This document shows, in pieces, positions 37,455 to 45,713 of a stretch of 64,000 nucleotides of DNA. How positions within the stretch are numbered: the first letter of the stretch is position 1; each line of letters begins with the position of its first letter. The DNA lies in contig NZ_JAHBDQ010000007.1 in NCBI RefSeq assembly GCF_019956555.1, positions 97,840-161,839 of the forward strand, read 5' to 3'. Under the pieces are notes generated by a model. The model was not told the origin of the DNA and made no database searches. It saw nothing but the letters and a program-made list of their open reading frames with translations. The stretch comes from Pseudomonas sp. A-RE-19. Its GTDB lineage: Bacteria; Pseudomonadota; Gammaproteobacteria; Pseudomonadales; Pseudomonadaceae. The position numbers were made by a program, and so were the translations under genes.

Positions 37455-40171
37455 TGGACCGTCAAATCACCGCCTCCACCTGCTGCTACTGCGGGGTCGG
37501 CTGCGGCGTGCTGATCGAACACGACGGCGAGCGCATCCTCGGCGTCAGCGGCGATCCGGCACACCCGGCCAACTTCGGCAAATTGTGCAGTAAAGGTTCG
37601 ACCCTGCACCTGACCGGCGACCTGACGGCACGGGCGTTATACCCGGAACTGCGCCTGGGCAAAGGCCTGGCCCGCAGCCGCACCGATTGGGACACTGCCC
37701 TTGATCATGCCGCCAGCGTCTTTGCCGAGACCATCGCCGAGCACGGCCCGGACAGCGTCGCGTTCTACATCTCCGGGCAATTGCTGACCGAGGATTACTA
37801 CGCCTTCAACAAACTGGCGCGGGCTCTGGTGGGCACCAACAACATCGACAGCAATTCGCGACTGTGCATGTCTTCCGCGGTAGTCGGCTACAAGCGCAGC
37901 CTCGGCGCCGATGCTCCCCCTTGCAATTACGAAGACCTGGAATTGAGCGACTGCGTGATGATCGTCGGCAGCAACATGGCCTACGCCCACCCGGTACTGT
38001 TTCGTCGCCTGGAAGAAGCCAAATCCCGCCGACCGCAGATGAAAGTCATCGTCATCGACCCACGGCGCACCGACACCTGCGATTTGGCCGACTTGCACCT
38101 GGCGATTCTGCCCGGCACTGACGTCGCCTTGTTCCACGGAATTTTGCACCTGTTGCTGTGGGAAGACTGGGTCGACCGCGACTTCATCAAGGCCCACACC
38201 GAAGGCCTGGCCGAGCTGAAAAACCTGGTGCGCGATTACACCCCGTCAATGGTTTCTCAGCTCTGTGGCATCAGCGTCGAGCAACTGCATCAATGCGCCG
38301 AATGGGTCGGCACTTCACCGAGTTTTCTGTCGCTGTGGTGCATGGGGCTGAATCAGTCCACCGCTGGCAGCGCGAAGAACAGCGCACTGATCAACCTGCA
38401 CCTGGCCACCGGGCAAATCGGTCGGCCCGGTGCAGGACCTTTCTCGCTGACCGGTCAGCCGAATGCCATGGGCGGCCGGGAAACCGGCAGTTTGTCAAAC
38501 CTGCTACCAGGCCATCGTGAAGCGGCCAATGCTGAACACCGCGCGCAAGTGGCTGCCTACTGGGGCGTTGATCAACTGCCCGCGAACACCGGGCTAACCG
38601 CCATCGAACTGTTCGAGCAGATGAGTAGCGGCAAGATCAAAGCCCTGTGGATCGCCTGCACCAACCCTGCACAGTCGCTGCCGGATCAAACCGCTGTGCG
38701 CGCGGCACTGCAAGCCTGCCCGTTCGTGGTGTTGCAGGAAGCCTTTCGCACCACCGAAACCGCCGCGTTCGCCGACCTGCTGCTGCCCGCCGCCAGTTGG
38801 GGTGAAAAGGACGGCACGGTCACCAACTCCGAACGGCGCATTTCCCACGTCCGTCGGGCCATTGGCGCACCCGGTGAAGCACGGTCCGACTGGGCGATCA
38901 CGGTGGATTTCGCACAGCGCCTGGAGAAACGTCTGCGCCCCGGAGCAACCAGCCTGTTTGCCTTTGAAACCCCGGCACAGGTCTTCGACGAATACAAACA
39001 CCTGACTCACGGCCGCGACCTCGACCTGTCCGGGATCAGTCATGAGTTGATCGACCAGCTCGGCCCACAGCAATGGCCCTTCCCCGCCGGCGCCCGCGAA
39101 GGCACGGCGCGGCTCTACCTCGACGGAGTTTTCCCTACTGCCAGCGGGCGTGCACAGTTCGTGACCGACCCGTATCGCGCTGCCAAGGAGCAACGCGATG
39201 CGCGCTTCCCGCTGACCCTGATCACCGGCCGCCTGCGCGATCAATGGCACGGCATGAGCCGCACCGGCACCGCCGCGCAGCTATTCGGCCATGTCAGCGA
39301 AGCCGTGTTGAGCCTGCACCCGGATGAACTGCGCCGGCATCGCCTGCAACCTGGCGACCTGATCAATCTGAAAAGTCGCCGGGGCTCGGTGATCGTGCCG
39401 GTCAGCAGCGACGACAGCGTACGTCCGGGCCAGGCCTTTCTGCCGATGCATTGGGGCGACCGCTTTCTCAAGGGCGGCGTGAATACCCTCACACTTCCTG
39501 CCTTCGATCCGCTGTCGAAACAACCGGAACTCAAACACAGCGGTGTGCGACTCGAGCCTGTGCAATTGCCCTGGCAGCTTTTCGCGCTGATAGAGGGTGA
39601 TGTTCAACAGCATTTAGAGACACTGCGACCACTCTGTGAGGCGTTTTCCTACGCAAGCCTCAGCCTTACCGGTCGTGAGCGTCCTGCGCTGCTGATACGC
39701 GCTGCCAGCGCCACCGCGCCAGAGCCGCAGCTATTGCGTGATATCGACCAATGCCTGGGGCTCAACGACGGCCCGGTATTGGCCTACGACGATCCTCGGC
39801 GTTCGATCGGCAAACGGGTACGGATCGAGAACGGCCGGATCACCGCAATTCGCCTGGCCGGTGAAACCCTCGCCCAACACTGGCTGCAAAGCCTGTGGCT
39901 CGAAGGCCGCGCCGATGAACAACTGCGCCGCTGGCTGCTGGCACCGTTGAGTGCGCCACCGGGCAGCGCTGGCACTCCCGCATCCGGCACCAAAACCCTG
40001 TGCAACTGCATGAACGTCAGCCAGAACGCGGTCTGTGCCGGTATCGGCCGTGGCCTGGACTTGCAGGGTTTGAAACAAGAATTGGGTTGCGGCACGCAAT
40101 GCGGCTCCTGCGTCCCGGAAATCAAGCGTTTGCTGGCCGCCACTGCGCAGCCAGTCGCCGTCATCTCGTGA
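37454..40171 (+). CDS. nasC: Assimilatory nitrate reductase, catalytic subunit (Moco)
   Basis: 905 residues, cytoplasmic. Reduces nitrate to nitrite. N-terminal [4Fe-4S] site C10-x2-C13-x3-C17...C45 (STCCYCGVGC, KLCSKGS), then the molybdopterin oxidoreductase domains (FYISGQLLTEDYYAFNKLARALVGTNNIDSNSRLCMSS, NSALINLHLATGQIGRPGAGPFSLTGQPNAMGGRE) and a molydop-binding domain (TGRLRDQWHGMSRTG). The last 60 residues are a BFD-like [2Fe-2S] domain (C850, C852, C883, C886; LCNCMNVSQ...CGTQCGSCVPE). No separate FAD/NADH subunit gene follows, so electrons may come from NirB or a ferredoxin. Often named nasA or nasC in other species. Confidence 0.95.
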   Translation: MDRQITASTCCYCGVGCGVLIEHDGERILGVSGDPAHPANFGKLCSKGSTLHLTGDLTARALYPELRLGKGLARSRTDWDTALDHAASVFAETIAEHGPDSVAFYISGQLLTEDYYAFNKLARALVGTNNIDSNSRLCMSSAVVGYKRSLGADAPPCNYEDLELSDCVMIVGSNMAYAHPVLFRRLEEAKSRRPQMKVIVIDPRRTDTCDLADLHLAILPGTDVALFHGILHLLLWEDWVDRDFIKAHTEGLAELKNLVRDYTPSMVSQLCGISVEQLHQCAEWVGTSPSFLSLWCMGLNQSTAGSAKNSALINLHLATGQIGRPGAGPFSLTGQPNAMGGRETGSLSNLLPGHREAANAEHRAQVAAYWGVDQLPANTGLTAIELFEQMSSGKIKALWIACTNPAQSLPDQTAVRAALQACPFVVLQEAFRTTETAAFADLLLPAASWGEKDGTVTNSERRISHVRRAIGAPGEARSDWAITVDFAQRLEKRLRPGATSLFAFETPAQVFDEYKHLTHGRDLDLSGISHELIDQLGPQQWPFPAGAREGTARLYLDGVFPTASGRAQFVTDPYRAAKEQRDARFPLTLITGRLRDQWHGMSRTGTAAQLFGHVSEAVLSLHPDELRRHRLQPGDLINLKSRRGSVIVPVSSDDSVRPGQAFLPMHWGDRFLKGGVNTLTLPAFDPLSKQPELKHSGVRLEPVQLPWQLFALIEGDVQQHLETLRPLCEAFSYASLSLTGRERPALLIRAASATAPEPQLLRDIDQCLGLNDGPVLAYDDPRRSIGKRVRIENGRITAIRLAGETLAQHWLQSLWLEGRADEQLRRWLLAPLSAPPGSAGTPASGTKTLCNCMNVSQNAVCAGIGRGLDLQGLKQELGCGTQCGSCVPEIKRLLAATAQPVAVIS

Positions 40172-40181
40172 GGAAAACACT

Positions 40182-40958
40182 ATGAGCGCAAAAGTCTGGC
40201 TGGTGGGTGCGGGTCCTGGCGATCCTGAATTGATGACCCTCAAGGCGGTTCGAGCGTTGCGCGAAGCGGACGTGGTGCTGATCGACGATCTGGTCAATGA
40301 CGCGGTGCTGGAGCATTGCCCGAGCGCACGAATTATTCCTGTGGGTAAGCGCGGCGGCTGTCGCTCCACGCCTCAAGCGTTCATTCATCGCCTTATGCTG
40401 CGTTATACCCGCCAAGGCAAATGCGTGGTGCGGCTCAAGGGTGGCGATCCGTGCATCTTCGGGCGCGGCGGTGAAGAAGCGCAGTGGTTGCGTGAGCGCG
40501 GCGTCGAGGTTGAGCTGGTCAACGGCATCACCGCTGGCCTTGCCGGCGCGACCCAATGCGATATTTCGCTGACGCTCAGAGGCGTCGCGCGTGGCGTGAC
40601 ACTGGTTACGGCGCACACTCAGGATGACAGCAGCCTGAACTGGCAGGCCTTGGCTCAAGGGGGCACCACGCTAGTGATCTACATGGGCGTGGCAAAGCTG
40701 AGTGAAATTCGCGAGCAACTGCTGGCCGGTGGAATGGCAGCCGATACGCCTGTGGCGATGATCGAAAATGCTTCCCTGCCGCACCAACGGGAATGTCGGA
40801 GTGACTTGGCAGCAATGGAAGAAGATGCCTGCGACTTCCAGCTCAAAAGTCCGGCGATTCTGGTGATTGGCGCGGTGGCGGCTTGTGAAGAAAAAGTCAA
40901 AAGATCGCAGCCTTCGGCAGCGCCTACAGTAGATCGATGCATCGGCGCGTTCCGGTAG
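40182..40958 (+). CDS. cobA: Uroporphyrinogen-III C-methyltransferase (siroheme synthesis)
   Basis: 258 residues. Methylates uroporphyrinogen III twice with SAM to precorrin-2, the route to siroheme for NirB. Family motifs: VGAGPGDPELMTLKAVRAL (GAGPGDP at residues 10-16), VVRLKGGDPCIFGRGGEEA, EVELVNGITAGLAGATQCDISLTLRG and VIYMGVAKLSEI. It lies 10 bp after nasC. The last 21 residues (KVKRSQPSAAPTVDRCIGAFR) are encoded by a REP doublet, which also gives the stop codon, so the native C-terminus has been replaced or extended. The catalytic core ends before this at about residue 230. Confidence 0.94.
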   Translation: MSAKVWLVGAGPGDPELMTLKAVRALREADVVLIDDLVNDAVLEHCPSARIIPVGKRGGCRSTPQAFIHRLMLRYTRQGKCVVRLKGGDPCIFGRGGEEAQWLRERGVEVELVNGITAGLAGATQCDISLTLRGVARGVTLVTAHTQDDSSLNWQALAQGGTTLVIYMGVAKLSEIREQLLAGGMAADTPVAMIENASLPHQRECRSDLAAMEEDACDFQLKSPAILVIGAVAACEEKVKRSQPSAAPTVDRCIGAFR

Positions 40959-40983
40959 GAGCTGCCGCAGGCTGCGATCTTTT
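40891..40983. repeat. REP doublet overlapping the 3' end of cobA
   Basis: AAAAGATCGCAGCCTTCGGC-AGCGCCTACAG and an inverted GTAGGAGCTGCCGCAGGCTGCGATCTTTT. The first arm and loop lie inside the coding frame of cobA and the stop TAG is in the second arm's GTAGG. Confidence 0.92.
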
Positions 40984-41026
40984 CGGAGCACCGCCAAACC
41001 CTCGCTGAAACCCAAATCGCAGACAA

Positions 41027-41055
41027 AGAAAAGCCCGGCCTAAGCCGGGCTTTTC
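41027..41055. terminator. Terminator of oprF
   Basis: AAAAGCCCGGC and GCCGGGCTTTT pair with a CTAA loop and U-tracts on both strands, 17 bp past the oprF stop (minus strand). Confidence 0.94.
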
Positions 41056-41071
41056 CAGAGCTGCGAGCTAA

Positions 41072-42103
41072 TTACTTAGCTTGAGTTTCAACCTTCGCTT
41101 CTACGCGACGGTTAACAGCGCGACCAGCTTCAGTGGCGTTGTCAGCAACTGGGCGGGATTCGCCGTAGCCAACAGACTGAACGCGGGACGACTGAACACC
41201 GTACTGGTTGGTCAGAACTTGCTTAACGGCGTTTGCACGACGCTCGGACAGTTTCTGGTTGTAAGCGTCAGGACCGACGGAGTCAGTGTGACCTTCAACT
41301 ACAGTAGTAGTGGACGGGTACTGCTTCATGAAGTCAGCCAGGTTTTTGATGTCGCCGTAGCTGTTAGGCTTGACTACCGACTTGTTGAAGTCGAATTTCA
41401 CGTCCAGCTCAACACGAACAACTTCAGCAACTGCTGGGCAGCCATCAGCGTCAACAGTTACGTTGGCTGCGGTGTCCGGGCACTTGTCAACGTTGTCGCA
41501 AACGCCATCGTTGTCGCTGTCGGAGCAAACTTCAGCTGGTGCTGGAACTGGAGCAGCAGCAGGCTTGGAGCCGCCACCGAAGTTCACACCGATACCGACG
41601 CTTGGTGCCCACTCGGTGTCACCCTGGTCGATGTTGTACTGAGCTTCAACGCCGGCACGGGCGTAGAAGTTTTCAGTGAAGTACAGCTTGGCACCACCGC
41701 CAACGTTGGCGAAAGTGGAGCGGTTACGACCCGAACCGTTCTGGCCAATGCTCTGGTCCGAGAAACCGGCAGAAACGTATGGACGGATCATGTCGCCTGG
41801 GTTGTTGAAGTGGTACAGAGCGTCCAGAGCGGTATCAGCGCCCTTTACGTTACGACCATCATCTGCACGTACGTTGTGTACTTCGTCGTAGGCCAGACGC
41901 AGTTCCACGTCGTCGGTCAGGAAGTAACCAACCGAACCGCCGAACAGATTGCCGTTGTTCTTGAAGTTACGATCGCTGTCGTACTGTTCTTTCTTGGCGA
42001 AGCCTTCGATTTCAACTGCGCCTTGGCCTTGTGCCAGCGCGCCGAACGAAGTAGCGGCAATAAGAGAACCAATGGCAAAGCCCAAGGTGTTTTTCAGTTT
42101 CAT
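41072..42103 (-). CDS. oprF: Major outer membrane porin and structural protein OprF
   Basis: 343 residues. Signal peptide MKLKNTLGFAIGSLIAATSFGALA, then an 8-strand OmpA-like barrel (about 25-185, ending GIGVNFGGG). A proline/alanine hinge (SKPAAAPVPAPAEV) and a cysteine-bearing thrombospondin-type loop (CSDSDNDGVCDNVDKCPDTAANVTVDADGC) follow. The C-terminal OmpA peptidoglycan-binding domain has VVEGHTDSVGPDAYNQKLSERRANAVKQVL. It links outer membrane to peptidoglycan and forms a slow porin. It lies downstream of sigX, with hairpins in the gap. SigX-dependent transcription is established in P. aeruginosa and P. fluorescens. Confidence 0.98.
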   Translation of the reverse strand: MKLKNTLGFAIGSLIAATSFGALAQGQGAVEIEGFAKKEQYDSDRNFKNNGNLFGGSVGYFLTDDVELRLAYDEVHNVRADDGRNVKGADTALDALYHFNNPGDMIRPYVSAGFSDQSIGQNGSGRNRSTFANVGGGAKLYFTENFYARAGVEAQYNIDQGDTEWAPSVGIGVNFGGGSKPAAAPVPAPAEVCSDSDNDGVCDNVDKCPDTAANVTVDADGCPAVAEVVRVELDVKFDFNKSVVKPNSYGDIKNLADFMKQYPSTTTVVEGHTDSVGPDAYNQKLSERRANAVKQVLTNQYGVQSSRVQSVGYGESRPVADNATEAGRAVNRRVEAKVETQAK

Positions 42104-42135
42104 CCGTTAAATCCCCATCTGGTGATTGTGAAGCA

Positions 42136-42184
42136 GTCCCGCAAACCGGGGGACAACTCGGCGGCAAGTCTATCAGAACTTGCC
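42136..42184. other. Two inverted repeats in the sigX-oprF gap
   Basis: GTCCC/GGGAC (42136-42154) lies in the oprF 5' UTR near the start codon. GGCAAGT/ACTTGCC (42163-42184), two perfect 7-bp arms with an 8-nt spacer, lies where oprF promoters are expected. Neither has a U-tract. They could be leader hairpins, or the second an operator. Confidence 0.45.
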
Positions 42185-42210
42185 TACACGTAAGAGATAT
42201 TTGCGCCGAA

Positions 42211-42801
42211 CTAAGTTTCGGCAATGCCTGCAAATTTCTCACGCAATTTGTCTAGAGCGCGTTTATACCGCATTTTTGTCGCACTCAAACCCATGTGCAT
42301 TATGTCTGCGATCTCCTGAAATTCCAGCTCTGCGACAAATCGTAGCACCAGAATTTCACGGTCGATCGGGTTCACATACACCAGCCAGCGATCAAGTCCA
42401 CCCTTTTCCTCGGGTTTAGGCGCCTTTTCTTCAGACGCTTCCTCGAGGGGGTCCAGACTCAAAGCGTCCATCAAGCGACGCTTTCGCCGTTCTTTCCGAT
42501 ACTGCGTGATGCATTCGTTGTAGGTGATGCTGTACAGCCACGTCTTGAACTTCGATTTCCCCTCGAAGTTCTTCAGGCCGTACAGCACCTTCAACATCAC
42601 TTCCTGACAGACATCGTCTGCATCGCGATCGTTCCCAAGATACCGCGCACAAACGTTAAATAATGTTCGCTGGTAACGCCGCATCAGTTCTTCATAGGCG
42701 CGGGTTACGTGAAACAGCTCGGTATGCGAGCGCGCGACCAACTCCTCATCAGAGAGCTCGCGGGGGTCGTAGCGCGTGGAGAGCGATTGAGCTTTATTCA
42801 A
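42211..42801 (-). CDS. sigX: ECF sigma factor SigX
   Basis: 196 residues. Extracytoplasmic-function sigma factor that controls oprF, envelope lipid homeostasis and the cmaX-crfX-cmpX genes. Region 2 (about 33-100: YEELMRRYQRTLFNVCARYLGNDRDADDVCQEVMLKVLYGLKNFEGKSKFKTWLYSITYNECITQYRKERRKRR) and region 4 (about 145-190: PIDREILVLRFVAELEFQEIADIMHMGLSATKMRYKRALDKLREKF) are complete. There is no anti-sigma gene next to it, as known for SigX; the membrane proteins upstream may report envelope state. A strong GC-rich hairpin precedes it. Confidence 0.96.
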   Translation of the reverse strand: MNKAQSLSTRYDPRELSDEELVARSHTELFHVTRAYEELMRRYQRTLFNVCARYLGNDRDADDVCQEVMLKVLYGLKNFEGKSKFKTWLYSITYNECITQYRKERRKRRLMDALSLDPLEEASEEKAPKPEEKGGLDRWLVYVNPIDREILVLRFVAELEFQEIADIMHMGLSATKMRYKRALDKLREKFAGIAET

Positions 42802-42831
42802 AACAAGTCGGGCCGACAGTCAGGTCAATGT

Positions 42832-42863
42832 CCGCCGCAGCCCCTCAGGGCATTTTGCGGCGG
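42832..42863 (-). other. Strong hairpin between cmpX and sigX
   Basis: CCGCCGCA/TGCGGCGG (8 bp) with an inner GCCC/GGGC pair. No U-tract follows on the minus strand, so it is more likely a processing or leader structure of sigX mRNA than a terminator. Confidence 0.5.
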
Positions 42864-42887
42864 CATACATTAGCAGGATTTGCCGGG

Positions 42888-43712
42888 TTAGCGGCTACTC
42901 ACATGCTGCTCCAGGAGAATCCGATTCGAGAGAGAGACTAGCTCACCCTCGTCGGTCAGCACGGTGGTTTTCACCGTGCCGATCTCTTCGATCTGACCTT
43001 CGACCTCGCCAACTCGTACTTGTTGCCCAACCTGATACAACTCACGCACATAGATTCCCGCAAGAATCTGACCGGCAATTTCCCGGCTTCCCAACCCCAT
43101 GGCCAGCGCTACCGCCAGACCAACGGTAATCAACACGATCACGATCACATGGTTGAGCAGGTCTGTCTTGACCTCCAACTGGCTGATCGCAACCGAAATA
43201 CTGATGATGATCACCAGGCCTTGGGCAATTCGCCCCAGGCCGGCGGCGTAGTCAAGCCCTACGCCTTCTGCCGCGCCACGCACCAGCCCATTGGCCAGTT
43301 GCGCCAGCAAGACACCCACCAGCAGCACCAGCGCAGCGCCAAATACTTTCGGCAAATACAACGCCAGCATGTCCAGCGTAGCTGAAACTCGTTCAAGTCC
43401 AAGTGATTCTGCCGCCGAAACCAGGAAAATCAGCAGCACGAACCAATAGACGATCTTGCCGATCAACGTCGAGATAGGCACCTGAAGACCGGCGCGGGAC
43501 AGTATTTTGGTCAGCCCGGTCCCCCCCATCAAGCGATCGAGGCCCAGTTTGGCGAGCAACTTGGAGAGCAATGTGTCCAGCAGCTTGGCCACGACAAACC
43601 CCAGCAGCAGCACAACCAGTGCGCCGAACAGGTTCGGAATGAAGTTCGCAACCTTGGTCCATAACGCAGTCATTGCAGTGACGAGGCTCTGAGTCCAGAG
43701 ATCAAGTTCCAT
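42888..43712 (-). CDS. cmpX: Mechanosensitive-channel-like membrane protein CmpX
   Basis: 274 residues from the ATG at 43712. Small-conductance mechanosensitive channel (MscS-like) family member with four or five membrane helices (IPNLFGALVVLLLGFVVAKLL, IVYWFVLLIFLVSAA, VFGAALVLLVGVLLAQL, GLVIIISISVAISQL, HVIVIVLITVGLAVALAMGLG) and an MscS-type beta domain at the end (VRVGEVEGQIEEIGTVKTTVLTDEGELVSLSNRILLE). An upstream TTG two codons earlier is less likely. It lies 2 bp after crfX, so the two are cotranscribed. In P. aeruginosa, cmpX affects SigX activity and cyclic-di-GMP, which fits a membrane tension sensor. Confidence 0.93.
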   Translation of the reverse strand: MELDLWTQSLVTAMTALWTKVANFIPNLFGALVVLLLGFVVAKLLDTLLSKLLAKLGLDRLMGGTGLTKILSRAGLQVPISTLIGKIVYWFVLLIFLVSAAESLGLERVSATLDMLALYLPKVFGAALVLLVGVLLAQLANGLVRGAAEGVGLDYAAGLGRIAQGLVIIISISVAISQLEVKTDLLNHVIVIVLITVGLAVALAMGLGSREIAGQILAGIYVRELYQVGQQVRVGEVEGQIEEIGTVKTTVLTDEGELVSLSNRILLEQHVSSR

Positions 43713-43714
43713 AT

Positions 43715-43963
43715 TCAATCAGCCTTATCAGCAGTGCGAGCGGTAGGTTTACGCAGACGGGAAACCGGCGAGACATGGGCCGATCCATTATTCAGAGCGA
43801 TCATCAGCGCGGGCAGCCAACGGCCCAGCAGGCTGAACAGGTCGCCGGCACCCACCTGGCGGTTGGCGGTTTTCAGCACGCGACCCAGGCAGGCATCGTC
43901 GTCACGGCTGGACGGCGAAGCTTTGAGCATGTCACGCAAAGACTGTTCAAACGGATCGTGCAT
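43715..43963 (-). CDS. crfX: Small protein CrfX (CfrX)
   Basis: 82 residues from the ATG at 43963, with AGAGG 5 nt upstream. The sequence MHDPFEQSLRDMLKASPSSRDDDACLGRVLKTANRQVGAGDLFSLLGRWLPALMIALNNG has an acidic N-terminus, one amphipathic or membrane-associated segment (LFSLLGRWLPALMIALNNG, about 43-61) and a basic tail. No known domain or assigned biochemical function; identified by its place between cmaX and cmpX in the SigX-linked cluster. The start of cmpX lies 2 bp past its stop. Confidence 0.85.
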   Translation of the reverse strand: MHDPFEQSLRDMLKASPSSRDDDACLGRVLKTANRQVGAGDLFSLLGRWLPALMIALNNGSAHVSPVSRLRKPTARTADKAD

Positions 43964-44026
43964 ACGCACCTCTCGTGATATCTGTGAAAGACGCGATCAA
44001 ATTTGGTCGGGTCACATGACTCATCA

Positions 44027-45022
44027 TCAGAACCAGCGCAAACGTCGGAATAGCCACCACTGCGCCAACGCTACCGAGCTTGCCAGCAAGCAGGCGATCA
44101 GGAAGCCATAAGGGTTGGTGGAGAACGGAATGCCGCCGACGTTGATACCCAAAAGACCGGTCAGAAAACTCATCGGCAAAAAGATCCCGGTGATGATCCC
44201 GAAGCGATACATCGTGCGGTTCATGCGCACGGTCAGACGTCGGTCTTCGGCCTCCAGGACCAGCCCCACGCGCTCCCGGGTCAATTCCAGTTCCTCGAGA
44301 TAACGGGTCAGGCTGTTGTTCAATTCGTTCCAATAGTCGCCATCGTCTTCCACGAACCATGGCAGTTTTATCCGCGTCAGCTGACCAAAAATATCCCGTT
44401 GCGGCGCCAGAAAACGCTTGAGTGCGGCCGCCCTGCGACGGATCTGCAAAACGGCTCCATGCTCCGGTGTGTACCGTTCGTCGGAATCCAGCCTTTCTTC
44501 TTCCTCATCAACGATTTCCGAGAGGCAGCTGACCAGATCCTGCACCTTGTGGGTGAGGTATTGCGCCATATAAAGGATCAGTTCGGAAGCGGATCTCGGC
44601 CCTTTGCCTTCGGCCAGCTGCACCAGCAACTCATCGGTGGCGCGCAACGGTCGCAGGCGCAAGGAAATCACCCGCTGGGCCGAACCGAAGATTCGCACCG
44701 AGACCATGTCTTCCGGCTCGGCACCTGGATTGAGGTTGATCCCGCGCAGAAACAGCAACAGCTCGAAGTCTGGCAGCGGTAGAAGACGCGGTCGGGTGTT
44801 CTCTTCCAGCAACAAGTCGCAACTGAATTCACTCAAACCGCTGGATTTGCGCAGCCATGTCTGGGTTTGCGGGTGACTGCGATCCCAATGCAGCCACAGG
44901 CTTTCATGGGCCTGCAGCTGCAAATCATCGAGTTCAGTCCGGGCTATCGAACGCGCGCCGCCTTTACCGTCCAGCACCAGGGCATGCACCAGCCCCCACT
45001 GCGCGTTTTCTTCCTCGAACAT
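44027..45022 (-). CDS. cmaX: CorA-like divalent cation transporter CmaX
   Basis: 331 residues from the ATG at 45022 (AGGGG 5 nt upstream). CorA/ZntB family: an N-terminal alpha/beta cytoplasmic funnel, a long helix (about 195-270, coiled), and two C-terminal membrane helices (FGIITGIFLPMSFLTGLLGINVGGI and PYGFLIACLLASSVALAQWWLF). The CorA signature GMN reads GIN in this protein (LLGINVGG), the form seen in ZntB-like members, so zinc or another divalent ion rather than Mg2+ may be the substrate. First gene of cmaX-crfX-cmpX, 63 bp before crfX. Confidence 0.9.
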   Translation of the reverse strand: MFEEENAQWGLVHALVLDGKGGARSIARTELDDLQLQAHESLWLHWDRSHPQTQTWLRKSSGLSEFSCDLLLEENTRPRLLPLPDFELLLFLRGINLNPGAEPEDMVSVRIFGSAQRVISLRLRPLRATDELLVQLAEGKGPRSASELILYMAQYLTHKVQDLVSCLSEIVDEEEERLDSDERYTPEHGAVLQIRRRAAALKRFLAPQRDIFGQLTRIKLPWFVEDDGDYWNELNNSLTRYLEELELTRERVGLVLEAEDRRLTVRMNRTMYRFGIITGIFLPMSFLTGLLGINVGGIPFSTNPYGFLIACLLASSVALAQWWLFRRLRWF

Positions 45023-45047
45023 CCTCACCCCTTTAATGAAACACGCT

Positions 45048-45539
45048 TTATTCAGGCATCTTCAGCGGGCTAGGCGAGATGATCACGCCATTGTTGTCCG
45101 CATAAACGTAGTGACCCGGGTGGAAGGTCACGCCTGCAAAGGTCACGGCAACGTTGAGGTCGCCGAGGCCGCGCCTGTCGGTTTTCATCGGATGACTGGC
45201 CAGGGCTTGAACCCCCAGATCGGTTTGCGCAATGACGTCGACGTCGCGGATGCAACCGTAAATCACCAGCCCTTCCCAACCGTTGTTCGCGGCTTTTTCG
45301 GCCAGCAGGTCGCCCAACAGCGCGCGACGCAGGGAACCGCCACCGTCGACCACCAGCACTTTACCGTTGCCCTTGAGCTCGACTTGCTCCTTGACCCGCG
45401 AGTTGTCTTCGAAACATTTGACGGTCACGATTTCGCCGCCGAAAGAATCACGGCCACCGAAATTACTGAACATCGGTTCCAGCACCTGCACCAGCTCCGG
45501 GTAGGCGTCGCACAGATCAGGCGTGAGGTAATGGTTCAT
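45048..45539 (-). CDS. rraA: Ribonuclease E activity regulator RraA
   Basis: 163 residues from the ATG at 45539. RraA trimers bind RNase E and lower its activity; the same fold occurs in hydroxymethylglutarate/oxaloacetate aldolases, and some members have that activity. Core blocks: [96 protein letters not shown] and [16 protein letters not shown]. The longer frame (start 45593) lacks family support. Old annotations call this type a methyltransferase, which is wrong. It lies 25 bp upstream of cmaX, in the same direction, so it may be cotranscribed. Confidence 0.93.
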   Translation of the reverse strand: MNHYLTPDLCDAYPELVQVLEPMFSNFGGRDSFGGEIVTVKCFEDNSRVKEQVELKGNGKVLVVDGGGSLRRALLGDLLAEKAANNGWEGLVIYGCIRDVDVIAQTDLGVQALASHPMKTDRRGLGDLNVAVTFAGVTFHPGHYVYADNNGVIISPSPLKMPE

Positions 45540-45713
45540 CGAGAAACTCCTGTGAAGAGGAAGACAATCGAGTTGGCAGCATACGCGGGCCAAGACTGAA
45601 CGACTGCAAACGCACCGATCGAATCTGCCACCAAAAGTGACCAGAACAGTTCAATGCGTCATATCTTAGCCGCAAGCCAATCAGAGCGAAATGCCCTTGT
45701 CAGAGCATCAGAC

